A DNA stretch of 64,000 bases from the NCBI GenBank assembly GCA_003281365.1, contig QCCF01000001.1, forward strand, positions 310,001-374,000. Direction: 5' to 3'. Below, piece by piece: positions 7,756 through 16,811 of this stretch. The translations under genes were made by a program, and so were the position numbers. The DNA is from Prochlorococcus sp. AG-347-K18 (GTDB lineage: Bacteria > Cyanobacteriota > Cyanobacteriia > PCC-6307 > Cyanobiaceae). The notes under the pieces were generated by a model that was given only the letters and a program-made list of their open reading frames with translations, was not told the DNA's origin and ran no database searches. Positions within the stretch are counted from its first letter, which is position 1, and each line of letters opens with the position of its first letter.

Positions 7756-8445
7756 ATGTTCTCAGATATAAATTTTTTATTAGTAGGCAATAGTAGGCTT
7801 CATTGGGCAAAATATTCTAAAAATCAATCTAAATTCTTCCATACCAAAAAAGAGCAAAAAGTTCCCAAAAATATAGATCTTGATCAATTAATATGGGCTT
7901 CTGTAGGAAAACTACCAAATTTTTTGCTGAAAAAAGAAAATGAAATAAAAACTAAAGATATTCAGACATCAAATCTTCCTGATTATTTTGGAGTTGATAG
8001 AGCTCTTGCATGTATTGCTGCTTTAAAAATTATTGAAAACCCTTTCAAAAAAGATTTACTAATTGCAGATTTTGGAACAATATTATCAATAACAAAATTG
8101 AATTCAAATGGATCTATTATTGGTGGTCAACTTCTTCCAGGTTTTTTAACACAATTAAAATCAATGGAACAAAATACAAAAAATCTTAAAGTTCCCAAAA
8201 AATATGATATTCCGATCAACGATTTTTGTATTAATACAGAAGAAGCAATCTTAAAAGGAGTAATCAACTCTCTAACTGGCGTGATAGAAAGTTTATTTAA
8301 TCCCGAAAAGGATATTTTAATAATCTGTGGAGGAGACTCTCAATTACTCACAAAATACCTAAAGAATCAAAAAAAAAATATTATCAATGCTCCTAATTTA
8401 GTTATGGAAGGGATGATTATTCACCATCTGTCAGTAAGAAATTAG
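7756..8445 (+). CDS. coaX: Type III pantothenate kinase (CoaX)
   Basis: The 229-residue protein shows the ASKHA-type layout of CoaX: an N-terminal phosphate motif (VGNSRLHWA), the GVDR pantothenate-binding motif near residue 77, a second phosphate motif ADFGT, and GGQLLPGF. It phosphorylates pantothenate in the first step of CoA synthesis; coaE for the last step lies in the same window. The first motif is normally D-x-G-N-T/S; here the aspartate position is a leucine (FLLVGNS). I believe this may be shared by related cyanobacteria, but cannot confirm it here. The 3' end overlaps the convergent bcp gene by 4 nt. Confidence 0.82.
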   Translation: MFSDINFLLVGNSRLHWAKYSKNQSKFFHTKKEQKVPKNIDLDQLIWASVGKLPNFLLKKENEIKTKDIQTSNLPDYFGVDRALACIAALKIIENPFKKDLLIADFGTILSITKLNSNGSIIGGQLLPGFLTQLKSMEQNTKNLKVPKKYDIPINDFCINTEEAILKGVINSLTGVIESLFNPEKDILIICGGDSQLLTKYLKNQKKNIINAPNLVMEGMIIHHLSVRN

Positions 8446-8909
8446 CTTAACCCAAGGTCTGCAATTATATGATCAGCCATTATTGCTGCTTTTACCTTAA
8501 AGTAAATTTTTTCAATTTTACCTTCAGTATCAATTAAAAAAGTATTTCTCATCATTCCCATATATTCTTTTCCCATGAATTTCTTTAGTCCATAGCTATC
8601 GTAATCAGAAGACACTTTGAAAGGTTCAGGATCAGTTAAAAGAATGAAAGGTAAATTAAATTTTTCTATAAACTTCTTATGAGAGGATGCATTATCTTTA
8701 CTAATACCAAGCACAACAATATTATTTTTTTGGAGTAAATCCCAATTCTCTTTAAAATTACATGCTTCTTTAGTACATCCTGGAGTATTATCTTTTGGAT
8801 AAAAATATAGTATTATTCTTTTACCTTTAAAATCACTAAGAGAAACTTCTTTCTCAAAAGAATCTTTTAATTTAAATTCTGGTGCTTTGTCGCCAACCTT
8901 AAGAGCCAT
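8442..8909 (-). CDS. bcp: Bcp/PrxQ-type peroxiredoxin
   Basis: With the ATG at 8907-8909 (MALKVGDKAPEF) the protein has 155 residues, the normal length; a longer frame to 8945 adds an unlikely N-terminus. The peroxidatic cysteine is C45 in DNTPGCTKEAC and the resolving cysteine is C50, five residues on, as in atypical 2-Cys PrxQ/Bcp enzymes. It reduces hydroperoxides at the expense of thioredoxin and is soluble. Its start codon overlaps by one base the divergent start of the PPTase gene, so the two genes would share a promoter region inside each other's coding sequence. Confidence 0.92.
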   Translation of the reverse strand: MALKVGDKAPEFKLKDSFEKEVSLSDFKGKRIILYFYPKDNTPGCTKEACNFKENWDLLQKNNIVVLGISKDNASSHKKFIEKFNLPFILLTDPEPFKVSSDYDSYGLKKFMGKEYMGMMRNTFLIDTEGKIEKIYFKVKAAIMADHIIADLGLS

Positions 8910-9565
8910 TGAAATTATTAAATGAGTATGAATATAAAATACCAAAAATTTGGTTTTATGAGATTAAAGGTGTGCAAGATGTCGCAACTGTAGAAGAAAT
9001 TAAAACTGCAAAAAACCTTACAAGTTCAAGATCAAAGATTTTCTTAGAAACAAGAGCTTATTTGCGACAATCACTTTCAACACTTTTTGATTTAGATCCC
9101 CTAGAAATTCCAATTAATGCTCATCCTGGAGAGCCTCCAAGTTTACCCTCTGGCATGGGGAATATCAGTTTAAGTCATTGTAAAGATGCCATTACTATAG
9201 TCTGGCATAAAGGCAAAATAGGAATTGATATTGAGAGGACAGATAGAGATTTTAACCATATAAAATTTGCTGAAAAATATTTTTTTCATACCAATAAATC
9301 AAAACACAATAATTATTTAACTAAAAATATGATATTAAATCAATGGTGTGCAGTTGAAGCGGCTATAAAATGGGATCGTGGAAAAATAGCTAAAGACATT
9401 AAACATTGGCAATTTTTTGAAAATCCAAAAGAGTTAATTCACAAGAAGAAAAACATACATTTAAATTATTCACAGATTAACTTCCATAATTGGACTATCG
9501 CTTTAGCCTACGAAGAAAAAACTTCTTTGAATCCTAAGATTATTTGTTGTTCGAAAAATTTTTAA
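8909..9565 (+). CDS. Sfp/HetI-type 4'-phosphopantetheinyl transferase
   Basis: The 218-residue protein transfers the phosphopantetheine arm of CoA to carrier proteins such as ACP. The two signature motifs are visible: IGIDIERTDR with Mg2+ ligands D107 and E109, and WCAVEAAIKW with E150 and K154. The frame needs a TTG start (8909-8911); a GTG at 8972 is possible but would cut the N-terminus before the first conserved strand. No ATG in frame precedes the first motif. The start overlaps that of bcp, and the end overlaps convergent rarA by 4 nt. Confidence 0.85.
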   Translation: MKLLNEYEYKIPKIWFYEIKGVQDVATVEEIKTAKNLTSSRSKIFLETRAYLRQSLSTLFDLDPLEIPINAHPGEPPSLPSGMGNISLSHCKDAITIVWHKGKIGIDIERTDRDFNHIKFAEKYFFHTNKSKHNNYLTKNMILNQWCAVEAAIKWDRGKIAKDIKHWQFFENPKELIHKKKNIHLNYSQINFHNWTIALAYEEKTSLNPKIICCSKNF

Positions 9566-10851
9566 TTTTCTTTTCTTCTAAGTAGTTCTTCATATTGAGT
9601 TTTTTCCCATCCATTATTATTTGGTTCCCATATTTTTAAATCTATTAAAGATTTAGGAAGATATTCTTGTGATACCCAATTATCTGGATAATTATGAGGA
9701 TTGATATAACTATTAGAATTATTTCTTAAATGAAGTGGAACATCAACAGCATTGGTAGATTTGATTGTTTCAATTGCTTTAAAAATACTTTTAGTACTAT
9801 TACTTTTTGGAGAAATAGCTAAATATAAAGAAGCCTGCGTTAAAAAATATAATCCTTCTGGAAAACCAACTCTATCAAAAGCATCACAACATGATTGTAC
9901 AACTACTATGGCATTAGGATCAGCTATTCCAACATCTTCACTGGCAGATATGAGTAGTCTTCTAAAAATAAAATTAGGATCTTCACCAGCCTCCAGCATA
10001 TTCGCAAGCCAGAATAAAGTTGCATCTGGATCAGAACCTCTTATGGACTTGATAAAAGCACTTATCACATCGTAGTGATTTTGACCATTTTTATCGTAAA
10101 CAATATTTTTCTTTTGAATTGCATCCTCTGCTATTGAGAGATTAATGTTGATTTCATTTGCATCATTTTCAGCAGTTGTTTCTATGGCCATCTCTAGCGC
10201 ATTGATTAAGGTTCTTGCATCGCCGCCAGAAAATTTAATTAAATGGCTAATAGCATCTTTAGTTAAATAAACCTTTTTTGAATCTTTTTTTTTAGAATAG
10301 TGTTTTAAGACTTTTTGTATTATTTTAAGCAAATCATTTTCAGCTAAAGGAAGTAATGTAAAAATACGAGACCTACTAACAAGCGCTTTATTAACAGCAA
10401 AGAAAGGGTTCTCAGTTGTAGCACCAATAAAAGTTATAGTTCCATTTTCTATTGAAGGTAATAAGGCATCTTGCTGAACTGCTGTAAATCTATGAACCTC
10501 ATCGATAAATAAAATTGTTTTTCTTTTTGAATTTATTAATCTATCTTTTGCATTAGCGATTTCATTTCTTAATTCTTTAACACTTGTTAATACTGCATTT
10601 AACTTAATTAATTTTGAACGAGTATTAAAGGAAATAATTTCAATTAGAGTAGTTTTTCCAACACCAGGAGGACCAGAAAAAATAAAATTACTAATCTTAT
10701 CGTTTAATATTGCACTTCTTAAAAGCGAATTCTCATTCAGGATTGGTTGTTGGCCAAAAAAATCTTCCAAATTCTTTGGTCTTAATTGATCTGCCAAAGG
10801 TGCATTACTTTCTATTTGAGAATAATTAGTAAACAAATTTTCTGAATGCAT
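9562..10851 (-). CDS. rarA: Replication-associated recombination protein A (RarA/MgsA) AAA+ ATPase
   Basis: The 429-residue AAA+ protein has Walker A GPPGVGKTT at 60-68, Walker B ILFIDEVHR, sensor 1 FIGATTENP and the RarA-specific C-terminal tetramerisation region with SASEDVGIADPNA. It acts at stalled or damaged replication forks and is related to clamp-loader subunits. The length matches the usual bacterial form and no fused extra domain is present. The gene lies 33 bp downstream of pgm on the same strand, but there is no functional link. Confidence 0.93.
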   Translation of the reverse strand: MHSENLFTNYSQIESNAPLADQLRPKNLEDFFGQQPILNENSLLRSAILNDKISNFIFSGPPGVGKTTLIEIISFNTRSKLIKLNAVLTSVKELRNEIANAKDRLINSKRKTILFIDEVHRFTAVQQDALLPSIENGTITFIGATTENPFFAVNKALVSRSRIFTLLPLAENDLLKIIQKVLKHYSKKKDSKKVYLTKDAISHLIKFSGGDARTLINALEMAIETTAENDANEININLSIAEDAIQKKNIVYDKNGQNHYDVISAFIKSIRGSDPDATLFWLANMLEAGEDPNFIFRRLLISASEDVGIADPNAIVVVQSCCDAFDRVGFPEGLYFLTQASLYLAISPKSNSTKSIFKAIETIKSTNAVDVPLHLRNNSNSYINPHNYPDNWVSQEYLPKSLIDLKIWEPNNNGWEKTQYEELLRRKEN

Positions 10852-10884
10852 ATAAATAAAGTCAAAAAATCATTACTTTCAATT

Positions 10885-12522
10885 CTATGTAATTACTGTA
10901 GGAGTTTCCATTTGAGTAAGTTTTGAAATATTTAATAAAGCATCTAAATCGTTTATTAGAGGTTTCAAAGCGATCTGAGGATTCAACGAAAGATTCTGTT
11001 GAGAATTGAAAAATTTCTCAAAGTAAAGTCTTAATGTTGCACCCTTAGTTCCAGTTCCAGAGAGGCGCACAATTACTCGAGAATTATCATCAAGCACCAA
11101 TCTTAAACCTTGATTTTCACTTATGGAATTATCAACGGGATCTAAATATGAAAAGTTATCTGCAACTTTAACTAAATGGCCAGCAAAACTATTTCCTTTT
11201 AAATTTTCGAGCATCGAAGTTAGGTTATCAAAGATTTGATTAGCAATATTTGAGGGAATTGCCTCATAATCATGTCTTGAATAATAATTCCTGCCAAATT
11301 GTTTCCAATGATTATGCATCAAATCACTTACAGAACATTTTTTCTCAGCTAAAACTTGTAACCAATACAAAACTGCCCATAGTCCATCTTTCTCTCTCAC
11401 ATGATTACTACCTGTTCCAAAACTTTCTTCTCCACATAAAGTAATTAAATTAGAATCTAAAAGATTTCCAAAAAACTTCCACCCAGTAGGTGTCTCGAAA
11501 CAAGGTATATTTAATGCTCTAGCAACATTATCAACCGCTGCGCTGGTTGGCATCGATCGTGCCACACCTGTAATGCCATCTTTATAGCCAGGAACACATT
11601 TGGTGTTAGCAGTGATAACTGCGAGGCTATCACTAGGATTTACAAAACATGCACTTCCTAAAATCATATTCCTATCTCCATCCCCATCGCAAGCAGCACC
11701 AAAACTATAAGATTTTTTATTTAATAACAAATCAGCCAAGTGGGATGCGTAAGTAAGATTCGGATCAGGATGCAAACCTCCAAAATCTTTTAATGGGCTA
11801 CCATTCATGACACAATCTTGAGCAAGACCCATTTTTTCAACAAAAATATTTTTTGCATATGGACCTGTAACCGCATTCATTGCATCAAAGATTAACGAGA
11901 AGTCTTTTTTTAAAAAATCACTAATTTGATCAAAGTCAAAAATTTTCTCCATCAAATTAGAATAATCTTTTAATCCATCAATAATTTCTAAGGTAGTTTC
12001 ACCGTAAGAATATGTTCCATATTTACAAAAATCAGGTAATTGAATTGTACAAATTTTATAACTAGTTAGTAATTGTGAAGCATTGAAAATCTTGTTAGTA
12101 ATTATCTCAGGAGCTGGTCCGCCATTTGAGATATTCAATTTCACGCCAAAGTCACCATCAATCCCACCAGGATTATGACTTGCAGAAAGAATAATTCCAC
12201 CAATAGCTTTTTCTTTCCTAATTAAATGTGATGTCGCAGGAGTAGATAATAAACCGTATTTTGGAACAATAACCTTTTGAACTTTATGAGCAACGCATAT
12301 TTGGACAATTTTTTCTATTGCTTCAATATTGCCATATCTACCATCTCCACCAACTACTAATGTTGAACCTTTTAAATCTTCCAATGATTGTAAGATTGCT
12401 TCAATAAAAATTTCTAGATAATGTTCTTCCTGAAACTTTAAAGTACTTTTTCTTAAACCAGAAGTTCCTGGTTTTTGATCTAAAAAAGGAGAATTTATAT
12501 AAATTTCATTAACTTGAGTCAT
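10885..12522 (-). CDS. pgm: Phosphoglucomutase (alpha-D-phosphohexomutase)
   Basis: The 545-residue enzyme interconverts glucose 1-phosphate and glucose 6-phosphate, feeding glycogen and sugar-nucleotide synthesis. The phosphoserine loop SASHNPGG is at residues 113-120 with catalytic S115; the Mg2+ loop DGDGDRN, the sugar-binding GEESFGTG and the C-terminal phosphate-binding RLSGTGTKG follow in order. The length fits the eukaryote-like PGM of cyanobacteria. The ATG at 12522 is followed directly by the family N-terminus. Confidence 0.95.
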   Translation of the reverse strand: MTQVNEIYINSPFLDQKPGTSGLRKSTLKFQEEHYLEIFIEAILQSLEDLKGSTLVVGGDGRYGNIEAIEKIVQICVAHKVQKVIVPKYGLLSTPATSHLIRKEKAIGGIILSASHNPGGIDGDFGVKLNISNGGPAPEIITNKIFNASQLLTSYKICTIQLPDFCKYGTYSYGETTLEIIDGLKDYSNLMEKIFDFDQISDFLKKDFSLIFDAMNAVTGPYAKNIFVEKMGLAQDCVMNGSPLKDFGGLHPDPNLTYASHLADLLLNKKSYSFGAACDGDGDRNMILGSACFVNPSDSLAVITANTKCVPGYKDGITGVARSMPTSAAVDNVARALNIPCFETPTGWKFFGNLLDSNLITLCGEESFGTGSNHVREKDGLWAVLYWLQVLAEKKCSVSDLMHNHWKQFGRNYYSRHDYEAIPSNIANQIFDNLTSMLENLKGNSFAGHLVKVADNFSYLDPVDNSISENQGLRLVLDDNSRVIVRLSGTGTKGATLRLYFEKFFNSQQNLSLNPQIALKPLINDLDALLNISKLTQMETPTVIT

Positions 12523-12554
12523 ATTTTTAAGAGAGTACCAAAAATCTAACTAAA

Positions 12555-12725
12555 TTAATGAGGCATTTCGGAGGTTCTTAACATAGCGATAAACCATAAT
12601 GAAGATATTAATAATGCACTAAGAATTCCATAGTTAACTCCAAATTTAGAAATTGTAATTGGAACTATTAGTGGAAACGTTAACGCTCCAAGCAAGGGAG
12701 TAAAAGCTACAATTTTTTTCAGCAT
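12555..12725 (-). CDS. Small membrane protein, 56 aa, hypothetical
   Basis: An ATG at 12723-12725 opens a 56-residue frame with a basic start (MLKKIV) and two hydrophobic stretches (about residues 5-23 and 29-47) broken by a glycine/asparagine turn, ending in a short polar tail. It fits exactly between the DUF4912-type gene (12 bases after its stop) and pgm (32 bases before its start), all on the minus strand. I do not know the family. Confidence 0.6.
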   Translation of the reverse strand: MLKKIVAFTPLLGALTFPLIVPITISKFGVNYGILSALLISSLWFIAMLRTSEMPH

Positions 12726-12737
12726 TAGTCTAATTTA

Positions 12738-13934
12738 CTAAAACCATTCTGTCTCAGCATTATCTTTTTCATTAGTATCGTCAAGTGGTGTAGTTCTATC
12801 AAATTTCATGGATATACTCTTTTGTTGTTCGCCAGATCCATCAACAGCTTTAATATCATATTTCTGAGTCCCATCTCTAAATGGAACTTGAATTCTAAAA
12901 GTACCATCAGCGGCAAGAGGCACATCCTCTCCACCAATTGTTAGTTTTGCAGATGGTTCTGTTGCTCCGTAAACAATTAATTCAGCATCTGCAACAAGCC
13001 AAAAAGATCTATTTTTGATAATTCCACTGCCAGATTCGTTTAAACCTGAAGACCATTTACCAGCACCTGAATCAGTAAGATTATCATTAATATTTGTTGA
13101 ATTTACACTTTCCATGAATTCTTCCGAACCAACCTTTCTTCTAAGAGGGATGTTAGTTGCCGCTTGATATAACCTTTCATGAATTCCACTTTGTTCTGAA
13201 GAAGTAAGGGTTGAAATGTCCGGAATAGACTCAGGTGTTGCATCCAAATTAAAGGGTACAAATTTATCAAGAATTTGCTCAGAGGGGTGCGTTCCTGGAA
13301 CATGACTTATGGATGAAAATGCTAAAGACATCCAGTTAAAACCATATTTATAGCCTAATTCAACCTTGTAATCTCTATCTGCAAGTGGGATTGGTAAATA
13401 CCACTCAGTACTGTAACTATCAACTGCAATTTCCCTTAAAGTTCCTTGATTTATATTGCCACCATCAGAACCACTAGCGTCAAATAATCGTAAACACAAT
13501 TTATTAGCTCCCAAAGATTGAGCTTTTTCTCTATCAGCATCTGAAATTTGCCAAAAAACATAAGCCCAATCGGGATCTCGAGGCAGGAAAACTACATTCG
13601 TTTTTATATCTTCAACTCTTTCTAAAGTATTGGACTCAAAGTTATCAACTGGTTTTGGATCGGAAGTATTAATAATTTTTTCATTGAGAACTTTCTCTTG
13701 GTATTTAATTATTAAATCGACTAAAACAGCCTTTGTTTTACGACTATAAAGTGGGACTGATAATTTACTTGCTTCTTGACGTAATTGTCTGAGGGTTAGT
13801 GAGAGTAGTTGATCTTTATTCATGATCCCGTCAGGCACTTTAAAAACTCCATTTTTGTTTGGGATCAGTATGTTCTTTTTTTTTGCGAAATGCGTGTTTT
13901 TTAGCTCTGTCGTCAGGATCCTCTGACTACTCAA
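12738..13934 (-). CDS. DUF4912-domain protein with N-terminal Rho-N/SAP-like motif
   Basis: The 398-residue protein has a short SAP/Rho-N-like helical motif at about residues 42-75 (LTLRQLRQEASKLSVPLYSR), then a DUF4912 domain with LPRDPDWAYVFWQIS, and a C-terminal half with low-complexity linkers and a beta-rich repeat (IVYGATEPSAKLTIGG...). No signal peptide or membrane helix is present. The function is unknown; the Rho-N-like motif suggests nucleic-acid contact. Starts at 13934 (MSSQRIL) and 13823 (MNKDQLL) are both possible; the second begins right before the conserved motif. The longer form is reported. Confidence 0.75.
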   Translation of the reverse strand: MSSQRILTTELKNTHFAKKKNILIPNKNGVFKVPDGIMNKDQLLSLTLRQLRQEASKLSVPLYSRKTKAVLVDLIIKYQEKVLNEKIINTSDPKPVDNFESNTLERVEDIKTNVVFLPRDPDWAYVFWQISDADREKAQSLGANKLCLRLFDASGSDGGNINQGTLREIAVDSYSTEWYLPIPLADRDYKVELGYKYGFNWMSLAFSSISHVPGTHPSEQILDKFVPFNLDATPESIPDISTLTSSEQSGIHERLYQAATNIPLRRKVGSEEFMESVNSTNINDNLTDSGAGKWSSGLNESGSGIIKNRSFWLVADAELIVYGATEPSAKLTIGGEDVPLAADGTFRIQVPFRDGTQKYDIKAVDGSGEQQKSISMKFDRTTPLDDTNEKDNAETEWF

Positions 13935-14105
13935 AAATTTGAAAAATTTATATTTAGCGTCAAAACAGTTGGTAACAAAGGGATTAATGAATTTTCAGAT
14001 ATATATTAGATGTAAATTAATTTTCTTTATTTTTAAATTTTATTACCTATTTTTGTTAACGACTCAACAAAAATATATTTTTTCTTTGGGATCAATTCAA
14101 GACGA

Positions 14106-14462
14106 TTAATAATTTTGTTTAACAAGACGTACTAGATCATCAATCTCTAAATCCACAAAATTCTTACCTATTCTTCTTGAGAATATAGTCAATTTTTCAG
14201 CGGTCAATTCTAATTGCTCATAAAAAAGATCACTAAATTTTTTATCGTCAAATTTTTTAGATTGCTTATCACACCACTGTCTGAGGGGATTTTGAATACA
14301 TTCTTCAGAATTCTCATCTTCGCTTAAGGTTTTTAGAATCTGAAGGCAATGAGCAAGTATTCTTACGTGATGTTTCTGCATTATTGGTAAGTCTAGATTA
14401 TCAATTTCTTTAATAGTTTCGATATTCAAAGGGTTTGATAGGGGATCACGAGTATTTGACAT
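14106..14462 (-). CDS. Hypothetical soluble protein divergent from sufB, 118 aa
   Basis: This 118-residue protein is acidic and predicted all-helical (residues 15-55, 75-115). It has two cysteines near C38 and several more near 55-65 ([15 protein letters not shown]) but no clear metal-binding motif. In many cyanobacteria the gene divergent from sufB is the Fe-S repressor sufR; this protein is too short and lacks both the winged-helix motif and the CxxC-type cysteines of SufR, so it is not SufR. It shares a 95-bp intergenic region with sufB. The family is not recognised. Confidence 0.7.
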   Translation of the reverse strand: MSNTRDPLSNPLNIETIKEIDNLDLPIMQKHHVRILAHCLQILKTLSEDENSEECIQNPLRQWCDKQSKKFDDKKFSDLFYEQLELTAEKLTIFSRRIGKNFVDLEIDDLVRLVKQNY

Positions 14463-14541
14463 TAATTTTTAGTTTTAATAAAGGAAAAAACTCAATATTG
14501 GGGCTATCTTTCGTTAAAGTATATAAAGCTAATTGTAATAG

Positions 14542-14557
14542 GTTATTTTTGAATAAC
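14542..14557 (+). promoter_or_regulatory. Perfect hairpin directly before the sufB start codon
   Basis: GTTATT at 14542-14547 and AATAAC at 14552-14557 form a 6-bp stem with a TTTG loop, ending on the base before the ATG of sufB. In DNA it is a symmetric site; in RNA it would cover the normal ribosome-binding position. A TATATAAAG-like -10 element lies upstream at about 14519-14527. Confidence 0.4.
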
Positions 14558-16000
14558 ATGGTTAAGGAAAATTTAGTTAAAGATGTAGTAAAGGAACCTT
14601 ACAAATATGGTTTCGTTACAGATATTGAAACTGAAAAAATTGCAAAGGGATTGAATGAAGACATAATTAGACTTATTTCACAAAAAAAAGAAGAGCCAAA
14701 ATATCTCCTAGACTTCCGATTAAAAGCTTTTAAAAAATGGCAAAGAATGAAAGAACCTGATTGGGCAGGACTTGGATACAAACAAATCGATTATCAAGAT
14801 ATAATTTATTACTCTGCTCCCAAACAAAAAGAGAAAATTTCTAGTTTGGATGAAGTTGATCCCAAACTTCTTGAAACTTTTGATAAATTAGGAATACCTC
14901 TTACTGAACAAAAAAAACTCACGAATGTAGCAGTAGATGCGGTATTCGATAGTGTTTCTATAGCTACAACATTTAGAGAGGAACTTGCTGAACATGGTGT
15001 GATATTTTGCTCAATCAGTGAAGCAGTAAAAAATCACTCTGATTTGATTGAAAAATATTTAGGTACAGTGGTTCCTTCTGGTGATAATTATTTTGCAGCA
15101 CTAAATTCTGCTGTTTTCAGTGATGGTTCTTTTGTTTATATCCCAAAAGGTGTTACATGTCCCATGGATCTATCTTCCTACTTCAGAATTAATAGCGGAG
15201 ATTCTGGACAATTTGAGAGAACACTAATCATTGCTGAAGAATCAAGTTCTGTGAGTTATCTAGAAGGTTGTACAGCGCCAATGTTTGACACAAATACATT
15301 GCATGCTGCAGTTGTGGAGCTCATAGCCCTAGACAATGCCTCAATAAAATATTCAACTGTGCAAAATTGGTATGCGGGGGATGAAGAAGGAGTTGGAGGA
15401 ATTTTTAATTTTGTCACCAAGAGGGGAAAATGTTTAGGTAAGAGAAGTAAAATTAGCTGGTCTCAAGTCGAAACAGGGTCTGCAATTACATGGAAATATC
15501 CTAGCTGTCTTCTTCTAGGAGAAGAATCTGTAGGAGAATTTTATTCAGTTGCGCTCACCAATAATCTCCAGCAAGCTGATACCGGCACAAAAATGATCCA
15601 CATTGGTGCCAAAACCAAATCAACTATTGTAAGCAAAGGTATAAGTGCAGGAAATTCTATCAATAGCTACAGAGGCCTTGTCAAAATAGGGACGAAAGCT
15701 ACAGGAGCAAGAAATTACAGTCAATGTGATTCAATGTTAATAGGGGATCAAGCTTCTGCAAACACATTCCCTTACATTAAATCTCAACAACCCAATTCTG
15801 AAATTGAGCATGAAGCAAGCACATGTAGAATCTCCGAAGATCAACTTTTTTATCTCCAAAGCAGAGGTATAGAATTTGAGGAGGCAATATCTATGATGGT
15901 CAGTGGGTTTTGCAGAGATGTATTTAATCAATTACCTATGGAATTTGCTGCTGAAGCAGATAAGTTACTGGCACTGAAACTCGAGGGATCAGTAGGTTAA
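14558..16000 (+). CDS. sufB: Fe-S cluster assembly scaffold subunit SufB
   Basis: The open frame begins at 14435, but the ATG at 14558 ([19 protein letters not shown]) matches the family N-terminus and gives 480 residues, the normal length. The protein is the scaffold of the SufBC2D complex. The central beta-helix region is visible ([40 protein letters not shown]), as are the conserved cysteines including one in [10 protein letters not shown], where the nascent cluster is thought to be held. It is the first gene of sufBCDS, which is the main Fe-S pathway and serves photosystem I and ferredoxins. Confidence 0.96.
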   Translation: MVKENLVKDVVKEPYKYGFVTDIETEKIAKGLNEDIIRLISQKKEEPKYLLDFRLKAFKKWQRMKEPDWAGLGYKQIDYQDIIYYSAPKQKEKISSLDEVDPKLLETFDKLGIPLTEQKKLTNVAVDAVFDSVSIATTFREELAEHGVIFCSISEAVKNHSDLIEKYLGTVVPSGDNYFAALNSAVFSDGSFVYIPKGVTCPMDLSSYFRINSGDSGQFERTLIIAEESSSVSYLEGCTAPMFDTNTLHAAVVELIALDNASIKYSTVQNWYAGDEEGVGGIFNFVTKRGKCLGKRSKISWSQVETGSAITWKYPSCLLLGEESVGEFYSVALTNNLQQADTGTKMIHIGAKTKSTIVSKGISAGNSINSYRGLVKIGTKATGARNYSQCDSMLIGDQASANTFPYIKSQQPNSEIEHEASTCRISEDQLFYLQSRGIEFEEAISMMVSGFCRDVFNQLPMEFAAEADKLLALKLEGSVG

Positions 16001-16021
16001 TTAATCAATTTCTAAATAGAA

Positions 16022-16807
16022 ATGCAAAGTAAAATGAAAGAATCAGATCCAATATTAGAAGTTGAGAATCTCTTTGCATCTACTGATAATCTTCCAATTT
16101 TGAATGGCGTATCACTAACTGTCTATCCTGGAGAAATCCATGCCATTATGGGAAGAAATGGATGTGGTAAAAGTACTCTTTCGAAAATCATTGCAGGACA
16201 CCCCTCTTATAGTATTACGAATGGAGGTATAAAATATGCAGGCGAAAATATTAATTCTTTAGAACCTGAAGAAAGAGCACAATCTGGAATTTTCCTTGGT
16301 TTCCAATATCCAATAGAAATTCCAGGAGTTAGTAATCTTGAATTTCTTAGAGTTTCAACGAACGCTAGAAGAAAATTTCTTAATAAAGGAGAATTAGATA
16401 CTTTTGATTTTGAAGAATTAGTTAAAGAAAAGTTAAAACTTGTAAAAATGGATCAGGCATTCCTATCAAGAAGTGTGAATGAAGGATTTTCCGGAGGTGA
16501 AAAGAAAAGAAATGAAATTCTGCAAATGGCTTTGCTTGAGCCCAAAATAGCAATATTAGATGAGACCGATTCTGGTCTAGATATTGATGCTCTTAGAATA
16601 GTTGCATCAGGTATTAAAAAAATATCAAATGCACAGACTGGAATTATATTAATTACTCACTATCAAAGATTATTAGATGAAATTGAACCAAATTATGTCC
16701 ATGTTATGGCAAACGGACAGATCATAAAAACTGGTGGGAGTGATCTTGCATTAGAACTTGAAAAAAAAGGTTATGAATGGACTGATAACTTTGTAAAAGA
16801 GACATAA
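16022..16807 (+). CDS. sufC: Fe-S cluster assembly ATPase SufC
   Basis: This ABC-type ATPase has Walker [10 protein letters not shown], signature [10 protein letters not shown] and Walker [13 protein letters not shown], the last two carrying the SufC-type variants. It powers the shape change of the SufBC2D scaffold during cluster assembly. The frame starts at 16022, but an internal ATG at 16034 (MKESDP) is equally plausible and nearer to the family N-terminus. It sits 21 nt after sufB and 4 nt before sufD. Confidence 0.96.
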   Translation: MQSKMKESDPILEVENLFASTDNLPILNGVSLTVYPGEIHAIMGRNGCGKSTLSKIIAGHPSYSITNGGIKYAGENINSLEPEERAQSGIFLGFQYPIEIPGVSNLEFLRVSTNARRKFLNKGELDTFDFEELVKEKLKLVKMDQAFLSRSVNEGFSGGEKKRNEILQMALLEPKIAILDETDSGLDIDALRIVASGIKKISNAQTGIILITHYQRLLDEIEPNYVHVMANGQIIKTGGSDLALELEKKGYEWTDNFVKET

Positions 16808-16811
16808 ATAA

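Noticed and set aside
13987-14109. Plus-strand ATG frame of 40 codons between the DUF4912-type gene and the hypothetical gene
   Set aside because: It is composed mostly of Phe, Ile, Leu and Tyr from AT-rich DNA with no sensible topology, lies in a divergent or convergent gap with a likely promoter role, and has no supporting spacing.
14435-14557. Upstream extension of sufB to 14435
   Set aside because: It overlaps the divergent 118-aa gene, contains the likely promoter and is not typical of SufB; the ATG at 14558 gives normal length.
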